Positions 42,261 through 51,536 of a DNA stretch of 64,000 bases are shown here, piece by piece. The notes under the pieces were generated by a model. It saw only the letters and a program-made list of their open reading frames with translations. It had not been told where the DNA came from and ran no database searches. The position numbers and the translations under genes were made by a program. Each line of letters begins with the position of its first letter. The first letter of the stretch is position 1. The DNA lies in contig DGTP01000014.1 of assembly GCA_002394335.1 (NCBI GenBank), positions 146,370 through 210,369 on the forward strand. The letters run 5' to 3'. Origin of the DNA: Bacteroidales bacterium UBA4333 (GTDB lineage: Bacteria; Bacteroidota; Bacteroidia; Bacteroidales; Paludibacteraceae).

Positions 42261-43180
42261 TACTTTTAGACGGGAAAAAAGTAGCACAGGAGATACGCAG
42301 CAAGTTGCGCGATTCGGTGACATTCAATATTGAGAAAGGGCTGCGCGCACCCAAACTGGCGATTGTGATCGTGGGACACAACCCCGCTTCGGAGACCTAT
42401 GTGGCGAACAAGATCAAAGCTTGTCAGGAAGTAGGCATAGAAGTGGAGAAAATCGTCATGGAAGAGAGCATTAAAGAGCGCGAACTGCTGGCCATGGTAC
42501 GCCGTCTCAACCGCGATAAGTCGGTGGATGGTTTTATCGTACAACTGCCTCTGCCGGAACATATATCCGAAGCCAAAGTACTGACTGCAATCGACTTCCG
42601 CAAGGATGTCGACGGGCTCACCCCGATGAGTATGGGACGCGCTATCCAAGGTCTGCCGGCATTCCGCAGTGCTACGCCGTCCGGTATATTGGAACTGCTT
42701 CAGGCTTATGCTATCCCTACGGAAGGCAAGCATGTGGTGGTTATAGGCCGCTCTAATATTGTAGGCAAGCCGATGGCTATGATGCTTATGCAGCGTCCTT
42801 ATCTCTCGCTACCAAACATGAGTGCTTCCGCCCTCGGAGACGCCACTGTAACCGTCTGTCATAGCAAAACCCGCCGTTTGGGAGCTATCTGCCGCACGGC
42901 GGATATCATTATCGTAGCGGCAGGAAGCCCCAAACTGCTCAAAGCCAATATGGTCAAAGAAGGAGCAGTAGTGATCGATGTGGGTATTAATCGCATGGAC
43001 GATGCCTCTTTCCCTCGCGGCTACCGGCTTGTGGGCGATGTCGATTTTGAGGCAGTAGCTCCCAAGTGCTCGTATATAACGCCTGTGCCGGGCGGAGTGG
43101 GACCGATGACCATCGCCATGTTGCTCAAACAAACTTCGTTAGCCTATAGTGCCAAAGTCTTGGGCCTGAAAATGAAATAA
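42257..43180 (+). CDS. folD: methylenetetrahydrofolate dehydrogenase / cyclohydrolase
   Basis: A 307-residue enzyme of one-carbon metabolism that interconverts 5,10-methylene- and 10-formyl-tetrahydrofolate with NADP. It has the signature GHNPASETYVANKIKAC (Tyr and Lys of the cyclohydrolase site), QLPLPEHI, the Rossmann segment VVIGRSNIVGKPMAMML and TPVPGGVGPMTIAML. A short insert (LSLPNMSASALGDA) precedes the CHSKT motif. The stop overlaps the prfA start by 1 nt. Confidence 0.97.
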   Translation: MILLDGKKVAQEIRSKLRDSVTFNIEKGLRAPKLAIVIVGHNPASETYVANKIKACQEVGIEVEKIVMEESIKERELLAMVRRLNRDKSVDGFIVQLPLPEHISEAKVLTAIDFRKDVDGLTPMSMGRAIQGLPAFRSATPSGILELLQAYAIPTEGKHVVVIGRSNIVGKPMAMMLMQRPYLSLPNMSASALGDATVTVCHSKTRRLGAICRTADIIIVAAGSPKLLKANMVKEGAVVIDVGINRMDDASFPRGYRLVGDVDFEAVAPKCSYITPVPGGVGPMTIAMLLKQTSLAYSAKVLGLKMK

Positions 43181-44280
43181 TGAATATTCTCGATAAAATA
43201 GAAGGACTGGAAGCCAAGTTCCATGAAGTCTCTCTGCTGATCACAGATCCCTCTGTGATAGCCGATCAGGCGCGCTACGTGCGTCTTAACCGCGAGTATC
43301 ATACGCTGGAGCAGGTGCTTGCCGTTACCTCCGAATACAAGCGAACCTTGGCTGCTCTCGAAGACGCCAAACAGGTGTTCTACAATGAGACAGACCCCGA
43401 ACTGAAGGAGATGGCACGGGACGAGATCGAAGAACTCGAACCTAAGATCCCCGAACTGGAGGAGCAGGTCAAGTTGCAGCTTCTGCCCAAGGATCCCGAA
43501 GACGCCAAGAACGTGGTGATGGAGATTCGGGGCGGTACCGGCGGAGACGAGGCGTCGCTGTTCGCAGGTGATCTCTTCCGGATGTACACCAAGTATTTTG
43601 AACTCAAGGGATACAAATATACCGTCTCTTCCTTCTCCGAAGGTGCTGTGGGCGGATACAAGGAGATTATCTTCAATGTCACGGGCGAGAATGTCTATGG
43701 CACACTCAAATATGAGTCGGGTGTCCACCGCGTACAGCGTGTGCCGGTGACCGAGACCCAGGGCAGGGTACACACCTCTGCCGCTACGGTGGCGGTATTG
43801 CCGGAGGCGGATGAGTTTGAGGTGCATATCAACGAAGGCGAAATCAAATGGGAGACCTTCCGTTCCGGCGGCGCCGGCGGACAGAATGTCAACAAGGTCG
43901 AGTCCGGTGTGCGTCTCCGCTATAACTGGAAAAATCCCAATACCGGTGAGACACAGGAGATACTCATCGAGTGTACCGAGACGCGTGACCAGCCCAAAAA
44001 TAAGGAACGCGCGCTCTCGCGCCTGCGTACGCAGATATATGACAAGGAGCACCAGAAGTATATCGACGATATTGCTTCGCGTCGCAAGACAATGGTTTCT
44101 ACCGGCGACCGCTCCGCCAAGATCCGTACTTATAACTATCCTCAGGGACGTGTCACCGACCATCGTATCGGATACACGGTCTATAACCTTGCAGCCTTCA
44201 TGGACGGCGATATACAAGGGGTGATCGATGCCCTGCAAGTGGCAGAGAATGCCGAGCGACTCAAGGAGGCTGACCTGTAA
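43180..44280 (+). CDS. prfA: peptide chain release factor 1
   Basis: A 366-residue release factor that reads UAA and UAG. It has the catalytic GGQ in RSGGAGGQNVNKVESG and the codon-reading tripeptide PVT (in RVQRVPVTETQGR), which corresponds to the PxT of RF1. The length is normal. The next gene starts on its stop codon. Confidence 0.97.
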   Translation: MNILDKIEGLEAKFHEVSLLITDPSVIADQARYVRLNREYHTLEQVLAVTSEYKRTLAALEDAKQVFYNETDPELKEMARDEIEELEPKIPELEEQVKLQLLPKDPEDAKNVVMEIRGGTGGDEASLFAGDLFRMYTKYFELKGYKYTVSSFSEGAVGGYKEIIFNVTGENVYGTLKYESGVHRVQRVPVTETQGRVHTSAATVAVLPEADEFEVHINEGEIKWETFRSGGAGGQNVNKVESGVRLRYNWKNPNTGETQEILIECTETRDQPKNKERALSRLRTQIYDKEHQKYIDDIASRRKTMVSTGDRSAKIRTYNYPQGRVTDHRIGYTVYNLAAFMDGDIQGVIDALQVAENAERLKEADL

Positions 44281-45008
44281 TGGAATTGTTCTATGCACCC
44301 AATATCGCATCCGAAGCAGTGTTGCCTGAAGATGAATCGCAACACTGTGTGAAGGTAATGCGCCATACGACGGGCGATGTTATCACCGTTACTGACGGCA
44401 AAGGAAAGCTCTATGAGGCGCGTATCACTAATCCGCATCCCAAACACTGCGAATTGGAGATTCTCTCCTCTCAGCAGCAGACCAAACACCACTCCGGCGA
44501 TATTCATATTGCCATTGCTCCAACCAAGAATATTGACCGTATCGAATGGATGATAGAGAAATGTACGGAGATCGGAGCAGACGCTTTCACCCCTCTTTTG
44601 TGCCGCTTCTCGGAGCGCAAAACCATCCGCCAGGATCGCTTGGAGAAGATCATCGTGTCCGCCTCCAAGCAATCACTTACGGCGTATTTCCCGACACTTG
44701 CACCACTTACCAAAATAGAAGACTTTATTCGCTCATCTACAGAGGATTATAAGTTTATAGCACACTGTTACTTGAATAGCGAACGAAAAACTCTCAGCAG
44801 CGAAATACGTGCCATTCGCACCAGAAATCCGGAGGCATGCAATGCCTCTTTTGCGGTGCTGATAGGTCCTGAGGGGGACTTCTCGCCTCAGGAAGTGGAG
44901 TTGGCTCTCCGGCATGGTTTTGTACCTGTGTCTTTGGGCGAAGCACGGCTCCGGACCGAGACAGCGGGACTGGTGGCGTGTCACACGATTGTGGTAATGA
45001 ACAGTTGA
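44280..45008 (+). CDS. rsmE: 16S rRNA (uracil-1498-N3)-methyltransferase
   Basis: A 242-residue SPOUT-type methyltransferase. The N-terminal PUA-like part has SQHCVKVMRHTTGD. The C-terminal knot has IGPEGDFSPQEVELAL and SLGEARLRTETAGLVA, the RsmE signature. It methylates U1498 of 16S rRNA. It starts at the prfA stop. Confidence 0.95.
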   Translation: MELFYAPNIASEAVLPEDESQHCVKVMRHTTGDVITVTDGKGKLYEARITNPHPKHCELEILSSQQQTKHHSGDIHIAIAPTKNIDRIEWMIEKCTEIGADAFTPLLCRFSERKTIRQDRLEKIIVSASKQSLTAYFPTLAPLTKIEDFIRSSTEDYKFIAHCYLNSERKTLSSEIRAIRTRNPEACNASFAVLIGPEGDFSPQEVELALRHGFVPVSLGEARLRTETAGLVACHTIVVMNS

Positions 45009-45015
45009 GGAATCC

Positions 45016-45579
45016 ATGAATATCGATGCCGAAATATTGCTGTGGATCAACGCCCGTCATTGTTTCTGGGCGGATGAGGTAATGTGGTATATATCCAAGT
45101 CGGCAACCTGGATTCCTCTGTATCTTGTGATGGCGGCATTGCTTTGGCGTCGTTTCGGGTGGCGGAGAATGCTTGTGATGGTGGTTGCGATAGCAGCCGC
45201 CGTAGGTGTTGCCGACTGGGTCTCTTCGGGGCTGATAAAGCCTCTTGTAGCGCGCCTGCGCCCTACCCACGAACCTTTGTTAGAGGGCATGATACACACC
45301 GTCCGAGGCTATACGGGCGGACTATATGGTTTCGTCAGTTCGCACGCCGCCAACACCTCCGCCTGCGCATTGCTCTTCTCCTTGTTCTATCGCAACTGGC
45401 GGATGAGCGCCGTAATGGTGGTTTATGTATTGCTTAATTGTTATTCACGGATGTATCTTGGCGTCCATTATCCGGGTGACATACTCGGCGGATGGGTGGT
45501 AGGATGCTTGATTGGAGGATTGATATATGTCTTGGTCCGCCCCTATATGGATCGCACGGAGGCTCTACTACGCCGATAA
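45016..45579 (+). CDS. PAP2-family membrane phosphatase
   Basis: A 187-residue membrane enzyme with about five hydrophobic segments and the three PAP2 motifs: KPLVARLRP, GFVSSHAAN (catalytic His) and YSRMYLGVHYPGDIL (second His and Asp). The family removes phosphate from phosphatidate or undecaprenyl diphosphate on the outer face of the inner membrane. The 3' end overlaps the next gene by 53 nt. Confidence 0.9.
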   Translation: MNIDAEILLWINARHCFWADEVMWYISKSATWIPLYLVMAALLWRRFGWRRMLVMVVAIAAAVGVADWVSSGLIKPLVARLRPTHEPLLEGMIHTVRGYTGGLYGFVSSHAANTSACALLFSLFYRNWRMSAVMVVYVLLNCYSRMYLGVHYPGDILGGWVVGCLIGGLIYVLVRPYMDRTEALLRR

Positions 45580-46753
45580 ACAACAGGATCGCACATCGCG
45601 CCCTGCTGTGCGGGTAGCCCTGATAGGTATCTTTATCGGCGTGCTGGTGATGACCGTTACGTTGTGTGTCGTAGTGGGCTTCAAACAAACCATCACGGAT
45701 AAAATAGCCGGTTTCGGTGCCCATCTGCAGGTGGTGAATTTTGACAACAATAACACCTACGAGATGTTGCCCGTCTCTTTCTCCGACACCATTATGGAGG
45801 CAATCCGGACAACGGACGGGGTGCAGTCGGTCACGCCTTTCATTACCAAACCAGGTATAGCCAAGACCGACTCCGATTTTATCGGTGTGGTCTTTAAGAG
45901 TATTGGTGACTCGGTTTTCCTGAAATCGAACCTGCGCGAGGGACATCTCCCTCATACGCCTGCCCAGATCCTGCTCTCCGACCGTCAGGCTGCGGCTCTC
46001 TCGCTCAGAGTGGGGGATAAGGTGCTTTCTTATTTCGTGGAGGACGAAGTGCGGGTGCGTAAGTTCGAGGTGGCAGGTGTCTATTCCACCGGTTTTGCGG
46101 AATATGACGAACTCTTTGTCTGGTGTTCCGAAGAGGTGCTGCGGCAGCTGAACGGCTGGTCTGCCAACGAGGTCTCCGGCATACAGATAGCCTTGGATGA
46201 TATCTACCGCATCGACGAGGTGGCGGACGGCTTGTATGATTTGGTTGCCAACCGCTTTGATGAGGACGGTAACGGCTATTATATCCAAACGATCCGCGAA
46301 CTCAATCCTGCCATCTTCTCATGGCTGGATCTGCTGAATATGAATGTCATCGTGATTATCATTCTCATGTTGGCTGTTTCGGGATTCAGCATTGTCGCCG
46401 GACTGGTGATACTTATTCTGGACGGTATTCAGTTGATAGGCACGCTCAAAGCCCTTGGGGCAGACAACCGTTTTGTACGGCGTATCTTCCTCACCCAGGC
46501 GGCGATGATTATTCTCAGAGGAATGTTTTGGGGCAATATAGCAGGTCTGGGCTTGTGTGCCGTGCAGTATTTTACGCACCTCCTGCCCTTGGATGCCACC
46601 AACTATTATGTGAATTTTGTGCCGGTCGCTTTCCCGTGGCTCTGGCTGGTGGCTAACAATGTGCTTTTTCTGGCGGTTTCGCTCGCAGTACTGTTACTGC
46701 CGGCGGCTATCGTCTCGCGGATAGAACCCTCTAAAGTAATGCAATTCGAATGA
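45527..46753 (+). CDS. LolC/LolE-like ABC transporter permease
   Basis: A 408-residue FtsX-type permease: an N-terminal membrane segment (VALIGIFIGVLVMTVTLCVV), a large periplasmic domain (about 50-270), and three more membrane segments. IARRLYYADK at the start is usual for the LolE group, which frees lipoproteins from the inner membrane. The ATPase partner is not in the window. The start lies 53 nt inside the PAP2 gene; no later in-frame start keeps the IARR motif. Confidence 0.85.
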   Translation: MSWSAPIWIARRLYYADKQQDRTSRPAVRVALIGIFIGVLVMTVTLCVVVGFKQTITDKIAGFGAHLQVVNFDNNNTYEMLPVSFSDTIMEAIRTTDGVQSVTPFITKPGIAKTDSDFIGVVFKSIGDSVFLKSNLREGHLPHTPAQILLSDRQAAALSLRVGDKVLSYFVEDEVRVRKFEVAGVYSTGFAEYDELFVWCSEEVLRQLNGWSANEVSGIQIALDDIYRIDEVADGLYDLVANRFDEDGNGYYIQTIRELNPAIFSWLDLLNMNVIVIIILMLAVSGFSIVAGLVILILDGIQLIGTLKALGADNRFVRRIFLTQAAMIILRGMFWGNIAGLGLCAVQYFTHLLPLDATNYYVNFVPVAFPWLWLVANNVLFLAVSLAVLLLPAAIVSRIEPSKVMQFE

Positions 46754-47727
46754 AACTACAGACTATTGTCCAAATACCGCCCGCTCCGTGGCAGATTAGT
46801 TATGATGACCGGTTGCTTTTTCTCGGTTCCTGTTTCTCGGATGCGATCTCCGAGCAGTTGGCTATGCGGTCTTTCAGGCTTACTGCCAACCCCTTCGGTA
46901 CACTTTATAACCCGCTCTCCATTGCGCAGGCGTTCTATACCCTTGCTTGTCCGAAATTGGTGGAATACAACGGCTTATGGCACTCGATGGCGCACCATGG
47001 TTCGTTCTCGCGACCTACAAAGGAGGAGACGGAGCAGGCTGTTTCCGGGTCTATAGAGCGGATGCAAGAAGCTCTCAGGGACGCCTCGGTCATTATTGTT
47101 ACCTTCGGTTCTGCATGGGTATATGAATGGGCATTGACTGAACAGCGTGAGAGGTCTATAAATCTGCTTTCGAATATTGTAGCCAACTGCCATAAAATGC
47201 CCGAGTCGTGGTTTGTGCGCAGGCGTCTCACCGTAGAGGAGATTGTGGCGGCGTGGCAGCCGCTTCTGAGCCGCTATGCCGATAAGCATTGGATATTTAC
47301 CGTCTCGCCTATCAGGCATGTGAAAGACGGCTTGCATGAGAACCAACTCTCCAAAGCTACTCTCTTGATGGCAATAAACCGCCTGATAGCACAGCACTCT
47401 GAACTCTGTCAGCATGGTGGTCAGAACCCGGTCAGCGCAGCGGTCTATTTCCCCTCTTATGAGATCGTTCTCGACGAGTTGCGTGACTACCGCTTCTATG
47501 CTTCCGACCTTGTGCATCTCAACGAGACGGGGGTGCAATATGTCTATGAGCGTTTCGTAGAGAGTTTCTTCTCTTCCGGGACGCGTGAGGAGATGGATGC
47601 CCTCTATCGCTTTCACCTGCAGTCACAGCACCGGCTTTTGCACCCTGAGAGCGATGAGTCACGCCAATTTCTGCAACGCCTTGCCGCCCGGCGTGAGCAG
47701 TTGCTCAAACGCTATCCGTGGATATAA
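46750..47727 (+). CDS. GSCFA-domain protein
   Basis: A 325-residue soluble protein of the GSCFA family, named after the motif seen here as LFLGSCFSDAI near residue 25. VTFGSAWVYEW and FTVSPIRHVKDGLHEN are further family motifs. GSCFA proteins are related to SGNH/GDSL-type hydrolases, but their substrate is not established. It overlaps the permease gene by 4 nt. Confidence 0.85.
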   Translation: MKLQTIVQIPPAPWQISYDDRLLFLGSCFSDAISEQLAMRSFRLTANPFGTLYNPLSIAQAFYTLACPKLVEYNGLWHSMAHHGSFSRPTKEETEQAVSGSIERMQEALRDASVIIVTFGSAWVYEWALTEQRERSINLLSNIVANCHKMPESWFVRRRLTVEEIVAAWQPLLSRYADKHWIFTVSPIRHVKDGLHENQLSKATLLMAINRLIAQHSELCQHGGQNPVSAAVYFPSYEIVLDELRDYRFYASDLVHLNETGVQYVYERFVESFFSSGTREEMDALYRFHLQSQHRLLHPESDESRQFLQRLAARREQLLKRYPWI

Positions 47728-47733
47728 AGGCTT

Positions 47734-48642
47734 ATGTGGGTAGTATTGGCATTCATATCGGCACTGTGTCTGGGCTTCTATGATATCAGCAAGAAAAAGG
47801 CACTTTTGAGCAATGCTGTGGTCGATGTTCTGACCTATAGCATTCTCTTCTCGTCCCTGTTGCTGGCAGTCCCGCTGTTGCTCTCGCGCTGCTGTCCGGA
47901 GACGATGAGCGGATCGCTTTTCTATGTGCCGGAAATGGGATTGGAAGGGCATCTGCTCACCATTCTCAAGTCGCTTATTGTGCTCAGCAGTTGGATTTTC
48001 GCCTATATATCGCTTAAACACCTGCCGATTTCGGTGGTGAGTCCCATGCAGGCAACCCGTCCTATGTGGACGCTGATAGGTGCGCTGCTCATCTTCAACG
48101 AACGCCTCAACACGCTCCAGTGGGCAGGTGTTCTTTTGGCTATCGGGTCGATTCTGCTGTTCTCTTTTCGCAGTTCTAACCGTCTGACTCATGCCGGAAC
48201 AAGGGCGGATGTGCGCTATTATATCGCATTGGTGCTGGCTATCCTCATCGGAGCGTGTTCCGGTTTGTATGACAAATACCTAATGCGCCGTTTCGACCAC
48301 AATGCCGTACAAGTCTATTACACTTTCTATCAGGGACTGATGATGAGTGTCGTTTGGGGAGCGGTGCATTTGCTGGAGCACCGGCCGGTGACGAAACCGT
48401 CACGCTCCGCCCTTCTGCCGATAGCACTTATCAGTGTGTTTCTCGTGCTGAGCGATAATGTGTATATGCTGGCGCTGAGCGACCCCGATTCGATGATTTC
48501 GGTAGTGAGTACCATCCGCCGTGGCGGTGCCGTAATCGGTTTCGGCTATGGTCTGATTTTCCTCAAAGAGCAGGACCCGCTGCCCAAGATCCTCTGCATG
48601 ATGGGTATCTGTGCCGGCTTGCTTTGTCTTGCTTTTGCCTGA
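47734..48642 (+). CDS. EamA/DMT-family transporter
   Basis: A 302-residue membrane protein with ten likely segments in two EamA repeats (e.g. SPMQATRPMWTLIGALLIF at the end of the first, VSTIRRGGAVIGFGYGLIFL in the second). Drug/metabolite transporters of this type export small molecules or amino acids. The substrate cannot be told. It is the last gene of the ffh run. Confidence 0.85.
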   Translation: MWVVLAFISALCLGFYDISKKKALLSNAVVDVLTYSILFSSLLLAVPLLLSRCCPETMSGSLFYVPEMGLEGHLLTILKSLIVLSSWIFAYISLKHLPISVVSPMQATRPMWTLIGALLIFNERLNTLQWAGVLLAIGSILLFSFRSSNRLTHAGTRADVRYYIALVLAILIGACSGLYDKYLMRRFDHNAVQVYYTFYQGLMMSVVWGAVHLLEHRPVTKPSRSALLPIALISVFLVLSDNVYMLALSDPDSMISVVSTIRRGGAVIGFGYGLIFLKEQDPLPKILCMMGICAGLLCLAFA

Positions 48643-48700
48643 AAAAAAAGATACATAGACCTTAAAATTCCGCCTTACCGGGTGCAATTTGCACTTTTAT

Positions 48701-48731
48701 TTGCATAAATGCAAAAAAAGTTGTATATTTG
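48701..48731 (+). promoter_or_regulatory. prfB promoter
   Basis: TTGCATAAATGCAA (48701-48714), 9 nt, TATATTTG (48724-48731). A separate small hairpin (GTGCAATTTGCAC, 48682-48694) lies upstream. Confidence 0.8.
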
Positions 48732-48758
48732 CGCCGTAATTTGGATAAATGGAACTAT

Positions 48759-49865
48759 ATGATAACGATAGAACAATTGAAAGAAGTGCAAGCACGTGCG
48801 GATAAACTCAAGCAGTACTTGCAGATTGACGAGAAACGTATTCAGCTCGAGGAAGAAGAGCTGCATACCCAGGCACCGGGTTTCTGGGACGACGCCAAGG
48901 CGGCAGAGGTTCAGATGCGCAAGGTGAAGCGGCTTAAGAGCTGGATTGAGGGATACGAGGGTGTCCGTAGTTCGGTAGAGGAGTTGTCGCTCCATTTTGA
49001 GTACTATAAAGAGGAACTGGTGACCGAAGAAGAGGTGGATGCCGCTTATCAGCATGCCTTGGGCGAGGTGGAGGATCTGGAGATGAAGAACATGCTCTCC
49101 CATGAGGAGGACCAGATGCCGGCAGTGCTCAAGATCGTCGCCGGTGCCGGCGGTACCGAGGCGCAGGACTGGGCGGAACAACTAATGCGTATGTACCAGC
49201 GGTATTGCGAGAAACATGACTACAAAGTGACCATTGCCAACCTCCAGGAAGGCGACGAGGCGGGCATTAAAACTGTTACCTTCAATATCGAGGGCGAAAT
49301 GGCGTACGGATACCTCAAGTCAGAGAACGGTGTTCACCGTCTGGTGCGCGTGAGCCCCTATAATGCGCAGGGAAAGCGGATGACCTCTTTTGCCTCGGTG
49401 TTCGTGGTGCCCCTCATCGACGACACAATCGAGGTGGAGGTGAACCCCGCTGGTATTAGCTGGGACACTTTCCGCAGCTCCGGTGCCGGAGGACAGAATG
49501 TTAACAAGGTGGAATCGGGTGTGCGTCTGCATTATAAGTTTACCAACCCGCTCACCGGTCAACCGGATGAGATCGTCATCGAGAACACCGAGACACGTGA
49601 TCAGCCCAAGAACCGCGAGAACGCCCTGCGGCATTTGCGTTCGCAACTATACGAACTGGAGCTGGAGAAACGGCGCCAGGCTGCCGCAAAGGTGGAAGCC
49701 GGCAAAAAGAAGATAGAGTGGGGAAGCCAGATCCGCTCCTATGTCTTCGACGACCGGCGCGTCAAAGACCACCGTACCAACTATCAGACAAGCAATGTCA
49801 ATGCCGTCATGGACGGCGATATAGATGCCTTCATCAAGGCTTACCTAATGGAGTTTCCGGATTAA
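48759..49865 (+). CDS. prfB: peptide chain release factor 2
   Basis: A 368-residue release factor that reads UAA and UGA. It has GGQ in RSSGAGGQNVNKVESG. The codon-reading tripeptide is SPY (in LVRVSPYNAQGKR), where E. coli RF2 has SPF. The gene is one unbroken frame: no internal TGA near codon 25, so no programmed frameshift is needed. The ATG at 48759 is preferred because MITIEQLKEV is the usual RF2 start; an upstream in-frame extension covers the promoter. Confidence 0.96.
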   Translation: MITIEQLKEVQARADKLKQYLQIDEKRIQLEEEELHTQAPGFWDDAKAAEVQMRKVKRLKSWIEGYEGVRSSVEELSLHFEYYKEELVTEEEVDAAYQHALGEVEDLEMKNMLSHEEDQMPAVLKIVAGAGGTEAQDWAEQLMRMYQRYCEKHDYKVTIANLQEGDEAGIKTVTFNIEGEMAYGYLKSENGVHRLVRVSPYNAQGKRMTSFASVFVVPLIDDTIEVEVNPAGISWDTFRSSGAGGQNVNKVESGVRLHYKFTNPLTGQPDEIVIENTETRDQPKNRENALRHLRSQLYELELEKRRQAAAKVEAGKKKIEWGSQIRSYVFDDRRVKDHRTNYQTSNVNAVMDGDIDAFIKAYLMEFPD

Positions 49866-49880
49866 AATGAAAGGTGAAAA

Positions 49881-51128
49881 ATGAAAGGAAAAAGGATTCG
49901 TAGTAAATTGTTAGGACTCATTGTCCTGTCAATTTTCAATTTTCAATTTTCAGTTCTGCTGGCGCAGACAGACACAACTAAAGTACAAAATACAAAGGAT
50001 TCGGTAGAGGGCTTCCGGTTTACAACGATCGACAGCGTGGCTATTACGCCGGTCAAGAACCAGAACCGCAGTTCGACCTGCTGGTCTTTTTCAACGATCG
50101 GCTTCCTTGAGTCGGAGATCTTGCGGCTGAGCGGAAGAGTCTATGACCTCAGCGAGATGTTTGTGGTGAGCCATACGATGCTTGACCGCGCCGAGTACGT
50201 AGTGCGCATGCACGGCGATGCGGCATTTTCACCGGGCGGATCGGCTTACGACGTGATCTATTGCCTCAAGAACTACGGCATGGTACCGCAATCGGCTATG
50301 CCGGGGATTATGTACGGCAGTACGAAAGCGGACACCCTGCCTGTGCACACCGAACTGGACGCCGTAGCCGAAGGCTATGTCAAAGGTATTGCTTCCAACA
50401 CCCGTCTCAAGAAACTGTCCCCTGTCTGGAAGAAAGGTCTGCAGGCAATCTATGACGCTTATCTGGGCGCTTGTCCGCAGTATTTCACCTACGAGGGTGT
50501 GGAGTACACTCCTATGTCCTTCGCCGCTTCGCTGGGACTCAACCCCGACGACTATGTGTCAATCACCAGTTACACCCACCACCCCTTCTACACCCAGTTT
50601 GCTCTGGAGGTTCCGGATAACTGGCGCATGGATCAGATGTACAATGTGCCGATGGCGGATATGATGAGAATTATCGATGAAGCAATCAAGAACGGCTACA
50701 CCCTGGCTTGGGGTGCAGATGTGTCGGAAGCCGGCTTCACCCGTACCGGAATAGGCGTCATGCCTGACATCGAGTCAACCGACAACACCGGTTCGGATGC
50801 CGACCACTGGCTGGGTCTCTCGCCAGACGAGAAACGCAAGGAACTGACCGAGGGACCGTGTGCCGAACTCACTATCACCCAGGAGATGCGCCAGGAGGCG
50901 TACGACAACTGGGAGAACACCGACGACCACGGCATGCAGATCTTCGGTACTGCCAAAGACCAGAACGGCAAACGCTATTACATGGTCAAGAACTCCTGGG
51001 GTACCACCAAGTCCAAATACAAAGGCATTTGGTATGTCTCGGAGGCGTTCATGCAATATAAGACCAACGATGTTCTTGTGCATAAGAATGCCATTCCCGC
51101 GGACATCCGTACCAAATTAGGTCTATGA
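49881..51128 (+). CDS. C1-family cysteine peptidase (aminopeptidase C-like), secreted
   Basis: A 415-residue papain-fold peptidase of the bleomycin-hydrolase type. It has the catalytic Cys in NQNRSSTCWSFSTIGFLES, the His in TDDHGMQIFG, and the Asn in YMVKNSWGT. A signal peptide ends near LLAQTDT, so it acts in the periplasm or outside. Part of the signal peptide (FNFQFSV) is encoded by a low-order repeat. It follows prfB by 15 nt. Confidence 0.9.
   Translation: MKGKRIRSKLLGLIVLSIFNFQFSVLLAQTDTTKVQNTKDSVEGFRFTTIDSVAITPVKNQNRSSTCWSFSTIGFLESEILRLSGRVYDLSEMFVVSHTMLDRAEYVVRMHGDAAFSPGGSAYDVIYCLKNYGMVPQSAMPGIMYGSTKADTLPVHTELDAVAEGYVKGIASNTRLKKLSPVWKKGLQAIYDAYLGACPQYFTYEGVEYTPMSFAASLGLNPDDYVSITSYTHHPFYTQFALEVPDNWRMDQMYNVPMADMMRIIDEAIKNGYTLAWGADVSEAGFTRTGIGVMPDIESTDNTGSDADHWLGLSPDEKRKELTEGPCAELTITQEMRQEAYDNWENTDDHGMQIFGTAKDQNGKRYYMVKNSWGTTKSKYKGIWYVSEAFMQYKTNDVLVHKNAIPADIRTKLGL
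49930..49953 (+). repeat. CAATTTT tandem repeat inside the signal-peptide codons
   Basis: Three copies of CAATTTT in a row encode FNFQF in the hydrophobic core of the C1 peptidase signal peptide. Confidence 0.8.
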
Positions 51129-51487
51129 TGGTAGCTAAAGGCATCTATAAGGACAGAGGCAGCAAGTTCTACGCTTTTGCGGAACCCGTTGCCAGCGAGG
51201 AGGAGGCGAAGGCGCGTATCGCGTGGTATAAGAAGAAATACCACGATGCAAGGCACGTGTGCTACGCCTATCGTTTGGGTGCCGATATATGGCGTACCAA
51301 GGACGACGGCGAGCCGCACGGCACAGCCGGAGCTCCTATCCTGCGGTCTATCGATGCGCGGGGACTGGACAATATCCTTGTGGTGGTAGTGCGCTATTTC
51401 GGCGGTACGTTGCTTGGAACTGGCGGACTGATGGTCGCCTATCGCGAAGCCGCCAAAGATGCCTTGGATAAAATGATAACGGAATAA
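51125..51487 (+). CDS. YigZ/IMPACT-family protein
   Basis: A 120-residue protein covering only the N-terminal UPF0029/IMPACT domain: KGSKFYAFA-like start (DRGSKFYAFAEPV), HVCYAYRLG, DDGEPHGTAGAPIL and VVRYFGGTLLGTGGL. Many YigZ proteins have a second C-terminal domain (about 200 residues in all) that is absent here. Function is poorly known. It overlaps the peptidase stop by 4 nt. Confidence 0.9.
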   Translation: MMVAKGIYKDRGSKFYAFAEPVASEEEAKARIAWYKKKYHDARHVCYAYRLGADIWRTKDDGEPHGTAGAPILRSIDARGLDNILVVVVRYFGGTLLGTGGLMVAYREAAKDALDKMITE

Positions 51488-51511
51488 GGAATCCTCTAAT
51501 TTTATTTTGCT

Positions 51512-51526
51512 CCGGTTCTAAACCGG
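51512..51526 (+). terminator. weak hairpin after the YigZ gene
   Basis: CCGGTT (51512-51517) and AACCGG (51521-51526) form a 6-bp stem with a 3-nt loop, followed by a T-containing run. It could be a weak terminator. Confidence 0.35.
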
Positions 51527-51536
51527 TCTTCAAATT

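Noticed and set aside
43144..44310. 388-codon minus-strand frame opposite prfA
   Set aside because: It mirrors a highly conserved gene and shows no protein motif. It is a composition shadow.
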